The translations under genes and the position numbers were made by a program. From Carex sylvatica (taxonomy: Eukaryota > Streptophyta > Magnoliopsida > Poales > Cyperaceae), in contig CAXKVR010000010.1 in the NCBI GenBank assembly GCA_964058845.1, forward strand, positions 393,158 through 457,157: DNA of 64,000 nucleotides, given 5' to 3'. Below the pieces are notes generated by a model, which did no database searches, had not been told where the DNA came from, and saw only the letters and a program-made list of their open reading frames with translations. Positions 48,840-60,213 of this stretch are shown here, in pieces. Every line of letters starts with the position of its first letter. Positions within the stretch are counted from its first letter, which is position 1.

Positions 48840-50880
48840 AAGATTGCAAGTGCACAATCCTACCGCGTAGTATATTATCGGGTATCGATTCTCAGGGAGT
48901 AAGTTTAAATACTAGGTTTAGACTTAATCAACTAATTTCAGAAAATAATAAAAAGAAGTAAAGTACAATAAAATAAATGGGGAGGGGGGTTGTTCTAACA
49001 ATTCCTAATTTTTGGGTTCAATAACCGAAAGAGAAGAGTTTTAAACAATTAAAGTAAATAAAATGAAAGAAAGAAATATTGGTTTGCTTTCAAGTTGAGG
49101 AGATCTAGGGGTATTCGGTCTACAATCTCTTGCTAATTCTATCTATTCGGTATTTGCTTGAATTCATGTATGATTTGACGAGGTTTCTAACCTAATATGT
49201 TATTAAGGGTCACTTTCGTGAATCAATAACGTGCCTAGGTAATTCGAACTTCACGATTAGGTCCTTCACCCTAGCTACCTAGACCATAAGCTCTTGTTAG
49301 TCTCTCATCTCCTCGAGTATTGGTACTTCTCAATTAAGTCCATGATACCAATATCCGACTTGATTTGAGATGTCCTAATTAGGGTTTGACTTCACGGTTA
49401 GGTCCTTCACCAAGTCCCTAATCTTAATTTCTGTAGTTCCGGTTTAATTTCACAGTTGGTTAGATCTTAATCAAAACCTAAGGTATTTGTGTTCATAATT
49501 GGTACTCTCCTCTCGTCCTAACTTCTTTGGTTCTTTCGAATCCAAAGCGGAACTACATCGATTTGAAGTACTAATTATGTAGTTAACACAAATGATAAAT
49601 CTCAGAAATTAACAATCAAATCCCAATAAACAATCATAATAAAAGCAAATAACCAAATAAAATAGAATTAAACAAGTTCATGCATGATGACCTAAACCCC
49701 TAGAGAGAGAACTACTCCCTCTTGGAGAGATCCATTACAAAAATTGGCAAAGTAAGAAGAAATGAAATAAAAGAAATGATTACACCCTTTAACAAATCTA
49801 TCTTGCCGAATCTTGCTCAGAAAATTCTTCTTCTCCTTGCTTGAAAGCTTTTCTTACTCCAGAATTTATCGCTAAGTGTGTGTGTAAAGAGAGAGAATGA
49901 GATTGAAGATGGTGGTGTGTTGATGTCCTTGAATGGGAAAGAACTCTCTCTTTTATAGCCCCCGGCTATGCTCAATGAAGAGGCATAGTTATGATGTGAG
50001 TGGGGTTAGTGGAGTAGTGGGTGCTCTGTTTACATTGCTTGCCAGACAAGTATGTGTAATTTTGGCTCTTAAAACGCGTTCCTGGTGCGCTAAATATAGA
50101 AACCGTGCTATTTTTGGCTGACTGCGGATGGAGTGCATCCGCACTGCGTGTGGCCTCACCCGCACTGGGTTTAAGTTTCCTTATTTAACTTCATGAACTT
50201 CTGCAAATTTCTATGGGTGCGGATGGCACTGCGGATGGATGACCCGCACTGTGGGTGGGTTCTGTGCTTTTCTGAAGTTGCTGAAATCGACTAAGTATTG
50301 AGTGCGTCCGCACTGGTGGTGAGTGCGTCTGCACTGGTGGTGAGTGCGTCTGCACTGGTGGTGAGTGCGTCCGCACTGGATCCCAAATTTCATTTTTTAT
50401 TTTCTCAGGTTGTAGATCTTCTCGTTGGCTTTCCGAAAAGTGGTCATATGTCCAAAACGGAGTTACGAGTCAAAAGTTGTGGCCGTTTTAAGTTCAAACT
50501 CCATTTTTGCAGTTCTGCTACAGTGCGTCCGCACTGGGCTCGGACTTTTTCTGTTCGACCAGAGTGCGGCTGCATCGATATCTGTGCGTCCGCACGAATT
50601 TTGATGAATAGCTTATTATACATTTTTAAAATTGGCGCGCGTCCAGAAATCCATCTAAGTACTCATTACGATCATATTGTAAACCGTGCGTCCGCACTGG
50701 GCATTTTTCTTCATTTTTATTTGTTTCCTGCAAATTAAAACCAAACAAATGCAGTAACTTGATTCTAGATGTATTCTATTCTCTTTATATTCAAAATACA
50801 AGATATTTGACTTTATTTTATGATAAAAACTAAATCGAATATGTATATAATTTATGCTTATCATCTCCTTCCCTCCAAAA
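48840..50880. mobile_element. Non-coding part of a large LTR retroelement (Tat/Ogre-like guess)
   Basis: The stretch starts TTGCAAGTGCACAATCCTAC..GGTATCGATTCTCAGGGAGT and ends ..TATGCTTATCATCTCC. Such sentences are widespread in plant genomes as non-coding parts of big Ty3-type elements. Two related paragraphs (CTTCACGATTAGGTCCTTCACC at about 49250 and CTTCACGGTTAGGTCCTTCACC at about 49390) recur inside. No gag or pol, LTR pair or target duplication was found, so family and strand are uncertain. Confidence 0.45.
50299..50380. repeat. 21-bp minisatellite, about four units
   Basis: The unit is GTGAGTGCGTCYGCACTGGTG, repeated in tandem. The core GTGCGTCCGCAC is also scattered singly at about 50124-50140, 50524, 50582 and 50687 within the same retroelement-like segment. 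It is palindrome-like (GTGCG..CGCAC). Confidence 0.85.
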
Positions 50881-53022
50881 AATTACTAAAAATATAAATA
50901 ATCTCATCAATCGGTACCACATTACATATAAATCAGAAAAGACCTTGTAAACATTCATAAGGTTTTTTTTTTCTTTTTTTTTCAATTTAAATGACGGTAG
51001 TGTAGAAGCAACAACTAATACTCTCGTTCTCAACACCTTCGAAATAGCCTCTATAATTGTTGTTGTCTTAGGTATAAATCCAATCTTATTAGCAAAGCGG
51101 GTTATTTGGGTATATATTGTGCATATTATTTGTAAAACTTGACAACATCCATTTAATTTATTGGTTCGTTCCAAAAGTTGTTGAAAAGAACAATATGAGA
51201 ATAATCCCGAAACCATGCATGCTCTATCTTTAAGCATTATTTTTCTTATTTTTTATTTCCTTCATTTAAATTACTTGATAGTATATGCTTTCAAATATAT
51301 CGTATTTTTCACTTCCAGCTTTTTGTGAATTGAACAAAGACTCGTGAAAAAAAAAGATAGAGAGCATCTCCATTCTCCAATAACGATTGCTTTCTAATTT
51401 CTAATTCTACATGACAATTGTTATTTTAATTTTAGAAATGCGTAACGATTTCTTATTTAGAAAACTTCTTTGTTTTTATTCGCTTTTGTATTAATTTCGT
51501 TCTCTTCGCTGCTGATGTACATGAAAAAATAATCAATCATAATTGTGGAGATGTAGTGGTTGAAATTATGCATCAAGTTAATTTCTTTTTTATTTAACCG
51601 CTGTAGATTCTCTAGAATGACAATTTTTTATATTAATATAAGCGATAATATATAATAACCTCCTAAATAATTTCCTCTGCTGGTTATCGACTTGCATTTG
51701 TTATCGATAGAGGAAAATGGTTGAATTATTTTCTTCAAATAAATAAATACCAATGAATGTAAATATTAGGACTTAACACGCTCATAAACAGAGAACATGT
51801 CAAATGAAAATTTAATAAACTTTACTCACTCAAAACAAACTCAATTTAAATCCAGCATATTTAGTATTTACACTGTCAAGCCGAACCGAATACGAACTAA
51901 AAACAACATGAAATGAAAAAAATAAAATAATGAATCACAAATTCTCTTGAACACAAAATATCCAACTGGTAATTTCTGGCAAACTTGCCCTGCTTGTAGG
52001 AAGATTTCCAATCATAAGAGAGATTTAACAATAACCAATCCGAATTCAACAAACATCTTCCTAGCACTGCATGCAGATACACACCTCAGTAAAAAGCAAG
52101 TGTTTTTGCTTTTAGACTTGCTACACCTCAACAGTTATTGGTTTCTTTCTTTTGTGATTCATAACTTAGTGTTAATAATTAGTTATTTACCCATCTAAAC
52201 TCACTCAACCGAAGAATAAATGAACAACACTCAAGAGAGACACTTAGGAAGATAATATATAGCAAAAAGTTCATGAAGCAGAATTAGAAAAAAATAATAC
52301 TGAGACGAAACAGTAAATACAAAATCATTCGATTATTATGAAATTACAGCTAAGCAACTCATTAAATCTCCTTCCTTTCCTAGCGCCTCACATGCAGCTC
52401 CAATTGAAAGTTCAATTGTTTCTAGCTTCTGAAAAAATGAATAACCAAGTAAAACTTTCAACTTGGTATGAGCAATCTAGGCTTCCAACCTTTGGAAGTT
52501 GATCAAGTACCAAGACAACAATGGAGATACGCCGAATAAATAATTGTGAGCATCCATTTGGATTTAATACATACTTTGAATATTAGTTAATTCGAGAACT
52601 TTTGCTTTACTCGCGGAAGAGGAAGCTTTGTTACCAATGTGTTAATAAATTAGCCTTGCTAGATTAAAGAAACCCAGGAGAAACAATTATTTACTTTCTT
52701 TTTTGTGAGTAATTTTAAAAACATAATAAAGCTGAAATTAGAACTACTAAAGTTGTTTATGATAAAAACTACTTGAAAGAAAGGTTCTTACAAGGAGGAG
52801 AGCTACTTACTATGAATTTTCACCCTTCACTTTTAAAATCTCAGCAACAGTAATAAAATGATTGAGTTTAGAAAGAGGGTAAAATTGTCAATTTAACTTT
52901 TAAGCATTATTAATCTACATTGTTTAGTTCTAAATTTTAGAAATGCAACATAACTAAGGTTAAATATGAAATCAAACTTCTAGTTAGACATCAACTACAA
53001 CTGCAATTTTTTTTCACTTTAC
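50881..53022. other. AT-rich gene-free stretch
   Basis: Only low-complexity frames are seen. One 135-codon minus frame (50830-51237) begins just inside the retroelement end and is AT-rich and unconvincing. No RNA gene or repeat ends are recognised. Confidence 0.45.
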
Positions 53023-53167
53023 CAGAATCATTCTCTATGGTCGAGTTTTTCTTCCCTTTCCTCTTGAGATAGTGCGTGAACCGACTCAATGCATTTAATG
53101 TCTTCTTCTTGAGGGACCAAATCAACAGCCTCGTCCTCTCATCCTCAGAGTTGTCCACGTCTGACTC
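53023..53167 (-). pseudogene. Fragment of a SEC14-like phosphatidylinositol transfer protein gene
   Basis: The minus strand reads SDVDNSEDERTRLL then SLKKKTLNALSRFTHYLKRKGKK, matching the N-terminal basic block of plant SFH proteins (NSEDER..GSLKKKAxNASxKFTHSLKKRGK type). A splice-donor-like G/GTAAAG ends it at 53023. Upstream a GA repeat disrupts the frame and a stop precedes the block. No exons for the CRAL-TRIO/SEC14 lipid-binding domain are found downstream, so this is an isolated exon fragment, not a gene. Confidence 0.65.
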
Positions 53168-54257
53168 TCTCTCTCTCTCCTCTCCTCAAACGGAAATAGG
53201 ATTTCTAGACTCTCACTCCTCCGGGCTAGAATTAATGAAAGCTATAAATTTAGAGAAAGAAAAAGTCAAAAGAGATTTTATACATATTATATCTTAGCAG
53301 TCATAATTGTACCAACACTGCCAGTGGGTGAGATAAAGTTTGAAAGGTTCTCCCCCCTTGTACAATCAACCAACATTTGCAAGAAAATAAACCAAGTGCC
53401 TTAAAGGCCACCAAGAGCTGCACAAGACAGCCACCAAAATCATACCATAATATATGTCCTTGATAATTTGATAAAAAGAGATTAAATGCACGAACAGGGA
53501 TTCTGTCGAGTACTTCTCTCTAATACGAGCAGCTCAGCTTGCCTCTTCTCTGAAAATAAAAAATGAAATCTATGAAATATATACACAATTTAATATATAT
53601 CTACTGAATTAAATCTCTATTTCGAATCAAACCCCTAAAAAGTAGTAGTAATTAGATTAAAAACAGTAGTTATTAAAGACATTGAACCTCTATTAAAGAA
53701 TAATTTTAATGGAAAAATTTAAAATATAACATATAAAACCTATAATCAATCTATAGTCAACATCATGATATATTCTTAACTTTTAAACAAGAAAGCAACC
53801 ATATATAAGGTCTATATATTTAACATTATTTGCATCTGAGTAGCACGTAAAAAATTGATATGCATGTCGCATCGTCTTCAATTATAGTATAATAGACGAG
53901 TTATCATCGTCTTATTATTTCATCTTCATATATATATTAATATTAATTAAAAGAAAAAAAGGCTAGTGAAAACTATCTGTTGTTTAGGAAGTGTATTCAT
54001 GAGGAGACATGTATTATTGTATAATGTGTTATTAAGAATTTATATTCTTTTGCTTTCACTATTTTCTTTTCATTTGAATCTGTTACTTGAGCTCCAGTCG
54101 CAAATGTATTTATGTGATGTACTATCATGGGGGAAGAAAATTAGAAAATTTTATGTTCTGCCAAAACAATACTTCACATGTGATGCAATATTCTTAGATA
54201 TATACAGATTGAATGCCAGAAATTAATACAATGTTAATTAGTACCTGGGTCACAAAT

Positions 54258-54432
54258 TCAATTCTACAGCTGAGAGAACTTTAGTATGAACGGCCGTTGA
54301 AGGTAATATTGCCAGTAACTTCACCCTTGGTCCCTTGCCAGATTTGTTACCAGTTGATGCGAGATGGCCGCCAAGTATTGTGAGAAGAATGATTTTCCTG
54401 CAACCTGATGGCCCCAGCTGTGCCAGCATCTC
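54258..54432 (-). pseudogene. Fragment of an ABCG-type half-transporter gene (Walker A region)
   Basis: The minus strand reads EMLAQLGPSGCRKIILLTILGGHL, which resembles the Walker A block GPSGxGKTTLLxxLGGR of plant ABCG transporters. The P-loop Gly and Thr are replaced (G-C-R-K-I), so ATP binding would be lost. A frameshift follows, after which GEVTGNITFNGRSY (the next ABCG block) is readable in another frame and then stops. No other exons are found nearby. Confidence 0.7.
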
Positions 54433-55629
54433 ATAATAAAATTAAAATAAAAAATTATCACAATCCCATAATAAAATTATAGATTGTCCAAAAAAAAATC
54501 AACAAATTGTAATAATTTTATTACAGTTGATTAATTCAAGTCAAACCTTTAATAAGGTACAGCTAATTCAAATGTTACGCACACCAGCACGAGACTATTT
54601 GTCATTGAAAATGCTAGGAACTCTATTCTTTTTTTTCTTTATTCTCCTTTTTATTTTGATTGTAAGAACATTAGAAGGAAAATGGATTTTTGATTTCTAT
54701 TTATGGTAAATTAATGCATTAACCGAGATTGTATCAATTTTCATAATCAGCGTACAATATAAGACGAGAAAATAAATTCTAGATCAACGAAATGAATTAA
54801 TCATAGCACCATATCAATCAAACAACACAAATCATATCAACAAACACAAACAAATCTTTGCTGAGTATTAATCAATCTAAATCTAAAAGAATACCAAGGT
54901 GAATAATCAAGGTCACCGAAATTAGAAATTTCCAGCGGAGGAGATGCCGACCGCCACCAACGATACTACAATTTTACAATAGTAAGAGAAATTAAAGTTT
55001 TACCAATTAACAAAGACAATAACAACAATAAGCACTACCTCAATAAAAATTGTCAATTCGCTCTAGTGATAAAAATTTCAAAATATAGGGCTTCTTATAC
55101 CTTAGCTTCGTCAACTTTGATGGGTAGGTTGAGAAGATACTGAGTAGATTGTGCCAAATCAATTCGCTCAACTTTGATGGGTAAGTTGAAATTACTCTTT
55201 TCCATTATCTCCTTTAAACCAAAAAAAAAATCAAAACGTAGTATCCCTAAAAATCGAAAGTGGAAGGAAATAGACTTGGGCAAATTCGCAAAATAGGAGG
55301 TCACCTTCTTGCGAAGGAGCAAAGCAGAGATCTGGCGCACAGTAGGCAATTTCACGGTGTGAAGTTGGTGCACCAGACAGGGCTGGCGCACAGTAGCCGA
55401 TTTCGCAGTGCGGAGTGGCACAACGGAGGTCGGTGAGAAGATTTCGTGGTGCGGAGTAGCATTTTAGACAGTTTCTCTATTGTTCTTGCCTCATTGCGAG
55501 GTAGATGAGAAGAGTCGGTGAGAAGAGGGAAGGAGAGAGAAAAAAGAGAAGAAAACCGAATGGAGAAGGAGAGAAGAAAATAAAAAAATGGGTCTTTGCA
55601 TCAGGAAGAACAAAGAGCGTTTTGTGCAC
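54433..55629. other. Gene-free stretch with a short duplicated segment
   Basis: 55118-55190 carries TCAACTTTGATGGGTA(A/G)GTTGA twice. 55328-55425 has GGCGCACAGTAGGCAATTTC and GGCGCACAGTAGCCGATTTC. A 108-codon minus frame spans these but has no recognised domain. It may be a captured or decayed exon. Confidence 0.4.
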
Positions 55630-55808
55630 GAATTCGTATCATCTGAGATATCTCAAACTTTGCGTGATTTTATGAAAAAATCCCAGCCGTTTAAAGACGT
55701 TCTACACGAATCTCAAAGCACACAAAATACTGACCCTATATTACTCCCGAATAGGCACCGGACACGTCGGTCACGCAAAAATTGAGATATCTCAGAGCAT
55801 ACGCACTC
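55630..55808. mobile_element. Mutator-type MITE, copy 2 (179 bp)
   Basis: Same family and identical length as 26905-27083: CGTATCATCTGAGATATCTC at the left, GATATCTCAGAGCATACG at the right. The flanking 9-mers TTTGTGCAC and TCTGCGCAC match at 7 of 9. Confidence 0.82.
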
Positions 55809-56095
55809 TCTGCGCACAGCAACAGAGAAAAAAAAAAGTTGAAATAATATGTGGCGCTCATATTATGTTGCATTGAAACGGATACGTTGTGAATTGAATT
55901 TAAACTTCTACACGTTTGTAACATGGAACAGTTGTACAAAATAAAAATTAATAATTAATGGTTGAGATTGAGACATACATCTTATGAGAAGCTAAGATCT
56001 ACTAATTGAACGGTTGAGATTTTGTGAGTGAATAGAGTTTTGGATCCTAAAAATTTCAACGTGGTATTATAGTAGTCCTGATCCTGATTTATAAT

Positions 56096-56451
56096 GAGGA
56101 CGGTTCAAATGCCTCGTAGTATCTTTCATGTCTCATTGTGTCTTATATTCTATATTTTTGTTTATAAAATTAAAATTGTCAATCTGAATCACTCAATATG
56201 ATTTCCATATTAAAATATGTTATGAGACCAAATTTTCTATTTTTTAAATTTTTTTTACTATCGTTATAGAATCAAAAGAGTTGTTTCTAGATCATTAAAA
56301 AATAGTGATTTTGTACTCATTTAAAAAATAGTAAAAAAATTACAAAATTTTTTTAATATAGATATTGTTGAATTGATATTTAGATTTTAAAAATAAAAAT
56401 ATAAAATATAAGACACGATGAAACATAGCACTAAACATTTGCACCCTCCTC
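56096..56451. mobile_element. Mutator-type foldback MITE, copy 4, with a Micron-like core
   Basis: The ends GAGGACGGTTCAAATGCCTC / ACATTTGCACCCTCCTC belong to the 28369-28763 family, with a perfect 9-bp target duplication ATTTATAAT (56087-56095, 56452-56460). The inner part TTCCATATTAAAATATGTTA then GAGACCAAATTTTCTA resembles the core of the elements at 23.8-26.0 kb. Confidence 0.85.
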
Positions 56452-56460
56452 ATTTATAAT

Positions 56461-57244
56461 TCGGTGCATGTTTGTCCCAATTATTAGTGTGTTCAATTAC
56501 AACTCTATGTGTTTTAGAACTTAAAACATTTCGATATATTGATTGATATATTTTACTTGGGATTCTCAATAATTGCGTCAACCATTAAACACTTTCAAAA
56601 AGAAATTGTGATATTGATATTCAGATTTCAAAACAATATGCAAAACTCGTTGGGGGCAAAAATTGCATTACTTTTAAAAATTTATTGATAGCCTCTTATG
56701 AAAATTTATCAAGCTATTCTCCTTCTGAAAAGTGGTTTTCACTTCATAACTGAAATGCCAGTATGCCATATTCCAAATATTATTAAATGAAATCTATCAT
56801 AGTTTTTGTCTTGAAATCTAATTCCTTAAATAATTATATCGATTGTAAGGATCCACACTGTTTTTTTATTTTTTTATTTTTAAATTAAGCTAAAGTTGAG
56901 TAAATTACGGCGAGACAAAGATTAATACTCATTTACCATAGTATTTTTTTTGCTTTTACAATGAATTATAATAGAATTTCAATTACAATAACTTAATTTC
57001 ACACCTCAAAAGTTACATATAATTGCTACTGCCCAAATACACTTAACACGGAATTTTTATTCTAAACCTTAATTAAGCATCACCTGTTCTTCACGAGAAA
57101 CTATATGCTTCCATTTCCCCTTTAACCCCTAAATAAACTACCACCAAACAAACATAGAGACCGATTAAAATATAAACTTCAACCAACTATATCCTAGAGA
57201 GAAGCCAACATTTAAAAGAAATTACCTATATATATCGTGCTTAA
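56461..57244. other. Spacer downstream of the DUF1677 gene
   Basis: AT-rich DNA without a supported feature; the 3' untranslated region of the DUF1677 gene should lie in its right part. Confidence 0.45.
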
Positions 57245-58240
57245 TTACTTATTCTTTATATCTGACACAATATTAGCACTGCTGCATCCTTCCCTCTTCA
57301 CTGCAACCGGAACACATGAATCAATCGATCTCCTTCGATTCAAGCACTTCTTTGCCACATCCTTCATTGCACTTGCTAGATAAAAATTAGGATTTAGCCT
57401 GATTGTGCTGTTAAATTTCTTGCACATAGCAATGTGTGCCTCCAAAGCCATCTGCTTAGAAATGGAGGGATCTTTGCTTAGTTGCTCTTTAACCGCCTCG
57501 GAACAGAGGCCACAAATCCATTTCCCGTCAAAAGATTCACAGATTCTAGATATGTATGTGGGTGTACAATCTTCTTCCATGGCACAACATTCACACTTTA
57601 TTCTCTCTGTTTCGCGTGAAAGTAATGCTGATACATCAGATTGGGCCCGCTTCAGAGATTGGTTTTCTTTCTGAAGAAATAAAATAAATATAAATATAAA
57701 TTGTTAGCTTATTATAAATTGAGGAACTTGCATATGTGCAAGTAGAAGCACATAGACTGGTACATGCAAATGCATAGAGCCATAAAAATTAATAAGCCTT
57801 TTTTTTAATTTAAAGGAACTGATGCCATGGTAGGTTTAAGCTCAATGTGTCATCAGTCGTATAATGCTCATTGTATTCCACACACAAGCTTTACAACTAG
57901 AATAAGTTCTATTATGTTCATTTTAAGTCAACCTTTTGTTTTTACTTTGTCTAGCAGAATAATGTGTACATGTAAAAAGATGCATGACATATGTGCCACA
58001 TGCACCAAGAAAATACTAGGGCATACATATATATTAATAATTGTTCAACACTAAAAAAAAAAAAAAAGGGAATTGTGATCATATATACTGGCGCTGCTTA
58101 AGAGTAAGCAAAAAAAAGCTGAAGATAAAAGCTTAGAAAGTAGAAGAATTCAAAATGTGTTGTATTAATCTTACTCTTGGCATAGGAAAAGGAGATGCTC
58201 CTTCTCTTGCTTTTACAACCTGAGATTGCAATACATGCAT
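57245..58240 (-). CDS. DUF1677 plant protein
   Basis: Two exons, 58175-58240 and 57245-57670, join in phase 0 to give 163 residues. Exon 2 holds the domain: IKCECCAMEEDCTPTYISRICESF followed by DGKWICGLCSEAVKEQL, with the C-E-C-C, E-D-C and C-G-L-C cysteines that mark DUF1677 (Pfam PF07911) and suggest a metal-binding fold; function is not established. A basic tail follows (KDVAKKCLNRRRSIDSCVPV). Exon 1 (MHVLQSQVVKAREGASPFPM) has a good donor AGA/GTAAGA and is the less certain part. A shorter protein from the internal Met at 57578-57580 would lose the first cysteines and is unlikely. The gene stands alone between transposon-rich spacers. Confidence 0.82.
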
Positions 58241-58565
58241 TTTTATTTAATTTATGGAATCAAGAAGCTTTTTTAATGCAATACATAAACACTAACTTAA
58301 GTCTTTTTGTTTAGTTCTATTGTCCATATTTATAGGCCGTGAAGAGCCGTTAAAAGTTAAAGTAGAGGAGGGAAGGAGGTTTGAAGGGGGGCGGTGAACC
58401 TGTCAATTGAGAGCAGTATTAACAAAGTAAATTGCAAAAAAAAAGTTCAAGTATTCTTTATAAAAAAAATTATAAAGAACCATTTTTCATAAATAAACCT
58501 GCATTGTGAGTGATAAAAAAATATATTTGCTACAGAATAATTATAGTAGCTAGTGCATATATTTT

Positions 58566-60208
58566 TGTTATTTTTTATGAGATAAGAGAAGAGAATAAAG
58601 AAAATAACTTGTTATTACATTCTTATTTTGAGCTTTACATGTATCTCTCTTTTTTTTGAACTTTACATGTATCTCTATTTATAGAAAAAATTAAAAACTA
58701 GCCGTTGCATATTAATTATAACTATCAACTACTACCATTAACCTCTATCTCCTAATTTATTTATTACAATACACTACTCCCTAAACTAGCCGTTACAATA
58801 ATAATTAGTCACTATTTTCAACACTCCCCCTCAAGCTAGGAATGTAAATATCATGCAATCCTAGCTTGCTTGTATTTTTTTTCAAATGGACCTGAATCCA
58901 AGCCTTTAGTGAAGATATATGTGAGTTGATATTTACTTTTTATATATGGTGTTTCAATTTCTTTAGCTTAAATATTTTCTCTAATAAAGTAACAATCTAC
59001 TTCTATATGCTTTGTGCGTTCATGAAACACGGGATTAGAAGCTATGTGTCGTGCCGAATTGTTGTTGCAATACATTTTCATTGGAGCTTGAGTTCTAAAT
59101 CTCATATCTAATAGGAGTTGTTTTATCCAAGTTAATTCACTTGATGTTGATGCCATGGCATGATATTCGGCTTTGGTGCTTGATCGTGCTATAATATTTT
59201 ATTTCTTGCTTTTCCATATAACTAGATTTCCACCTATAAATGTGCAAAAACTGATTGTCAATTTTCTATCGAAGCTTTCGGCCCAATTTGCATCAGAAGC
59301 TTCCACCTATGTCGTGGCATTTGAATTGAATCGTTTGTGGTATTTGAGTGGAAAGGAGATGCATCTCCCCATCTTTTCTCCATCACTTTTCACCCTTTTG
59401 GTCCAAGATTAGGATACAAGAACCAACATTAATCTCGAGTGTGGCCCTCTTTTTTGCAATTTGAACAACTATTGGAATTGCTAAAGTTGTGTGTCATAGT
59501 TGTTTGATTTATCAATAATTTTTTTTTTTTTTGTAAAAAAGATTTTTATAAAGCTTAAAAGAGAGTAAATGGTTAAAGAATTCGAAGATCCAAAGAAAAA
59601 GAAAAAATAATGATTAAAAAAATTTAATGAAAGAGAGAAATGGTAAAAAAAAATTGTAGAAAGATTTTTTTTAAGAAGAATTATTTCAAGAAAGGTTTCT
59701 CAATAAAGTTTTGATAAAACTAAATTTCTATCTTATAATTTTGTTATCAGTTTTTTGATGCATGCACTATTTTGATTTTTTGGCTCTTATCCTTCTTTCT
59801 TTTGACACTTGTTGAGTTCTTGACTTTTTGGCTCGTGATTCTACTTTCTTGATACTGATTGAGTTCTTGGCTCTTTGGCTTTTAACTCTTTTTTTTTTCC
59901 TTCTTTTTGTTGGTACCGACTAGCTTTGCTAGTTTAGATGGCACTTATGCATAATTTCAGATCTATGGTTCTGATACCATGTTATTTTTTATGAGACAGA
60001 GAAGAGAATAAAGAAAATAACTTATTATTGCATTCTTATTTTGAGTTTTACATGTATCTCTATTTATATAAGAAATTAAAAACTAGTCATTGCATATTAA
60101 TTACAACTACCAACTACTACCACTAACCTCTATCTCCTAATTTATTTATTACAATACAATACTCTCAAAACTAGCCATTACAATAATAATTAGTCACTAT
60201 TTTCAACA
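58566..60208 (-). mobile_element. Copia retrotransposon deletion derivative
   Basis: LTRs at 58566-58823 and 59980-60208 are bounded by TG/CA and by a 5-bp target duplication ATTTT (58561-58565, 60209-60213). On the minus strand a primer-binding site TGGTATCAGA follows the 5' LTR (about 59967-59978) and a purine tract (complement of CTCCCCCTCAAG) precedes the 3' LTR. Only about 1.15 kb of interior remains of a usual 4-5 kb. The left LTR is 29 bp longer because of an internal duplication (TTTACATGTATCTCT twice). About 15 further differences separate the LTRs. Confidence 0.9.
58968..59310 (-). pseudogene. Copia RNase H remnant
   Basis: The minus strand reads EASDANWAESFDRKLT, FIGGNLVIWKSKK-stop-NIIARSS, then AEYHAMASTSSELTWIKQLL and ASNPVFHERTKHIEVDCYFI, which is Copia RNase H in order. 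It carries a stop (CAA to TAA type) and changed catalytic residues. At about 59420-59470 a C-K-K-R-G-H stretch looks like a leftover Gag zinc knuckle. Confidence 0.8.
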
Positions 60209-60213
60209 ATTTT

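Noticed and set aside
50298..50738. 146-codon frame with SASALVV repeats
   Set aside because: The repeat is the 21-bp minisatellite; the frame lies in retroelement-like non-coding DNA and the opposite strand is open as well.
50830..51237. 135-codon minus frame with a GFIPKTTTIIEAI stretch reminiscent of mTERF repeats
   Set aside because: The resemblance is short and weak, the rest is low-complexity, and no neighbouring exon supports it.
55095..55421. 108-codon minus frame
   Set aside because: It holds a duplicated NLPIKV segment but no family match; kept only as a possible captured exon.
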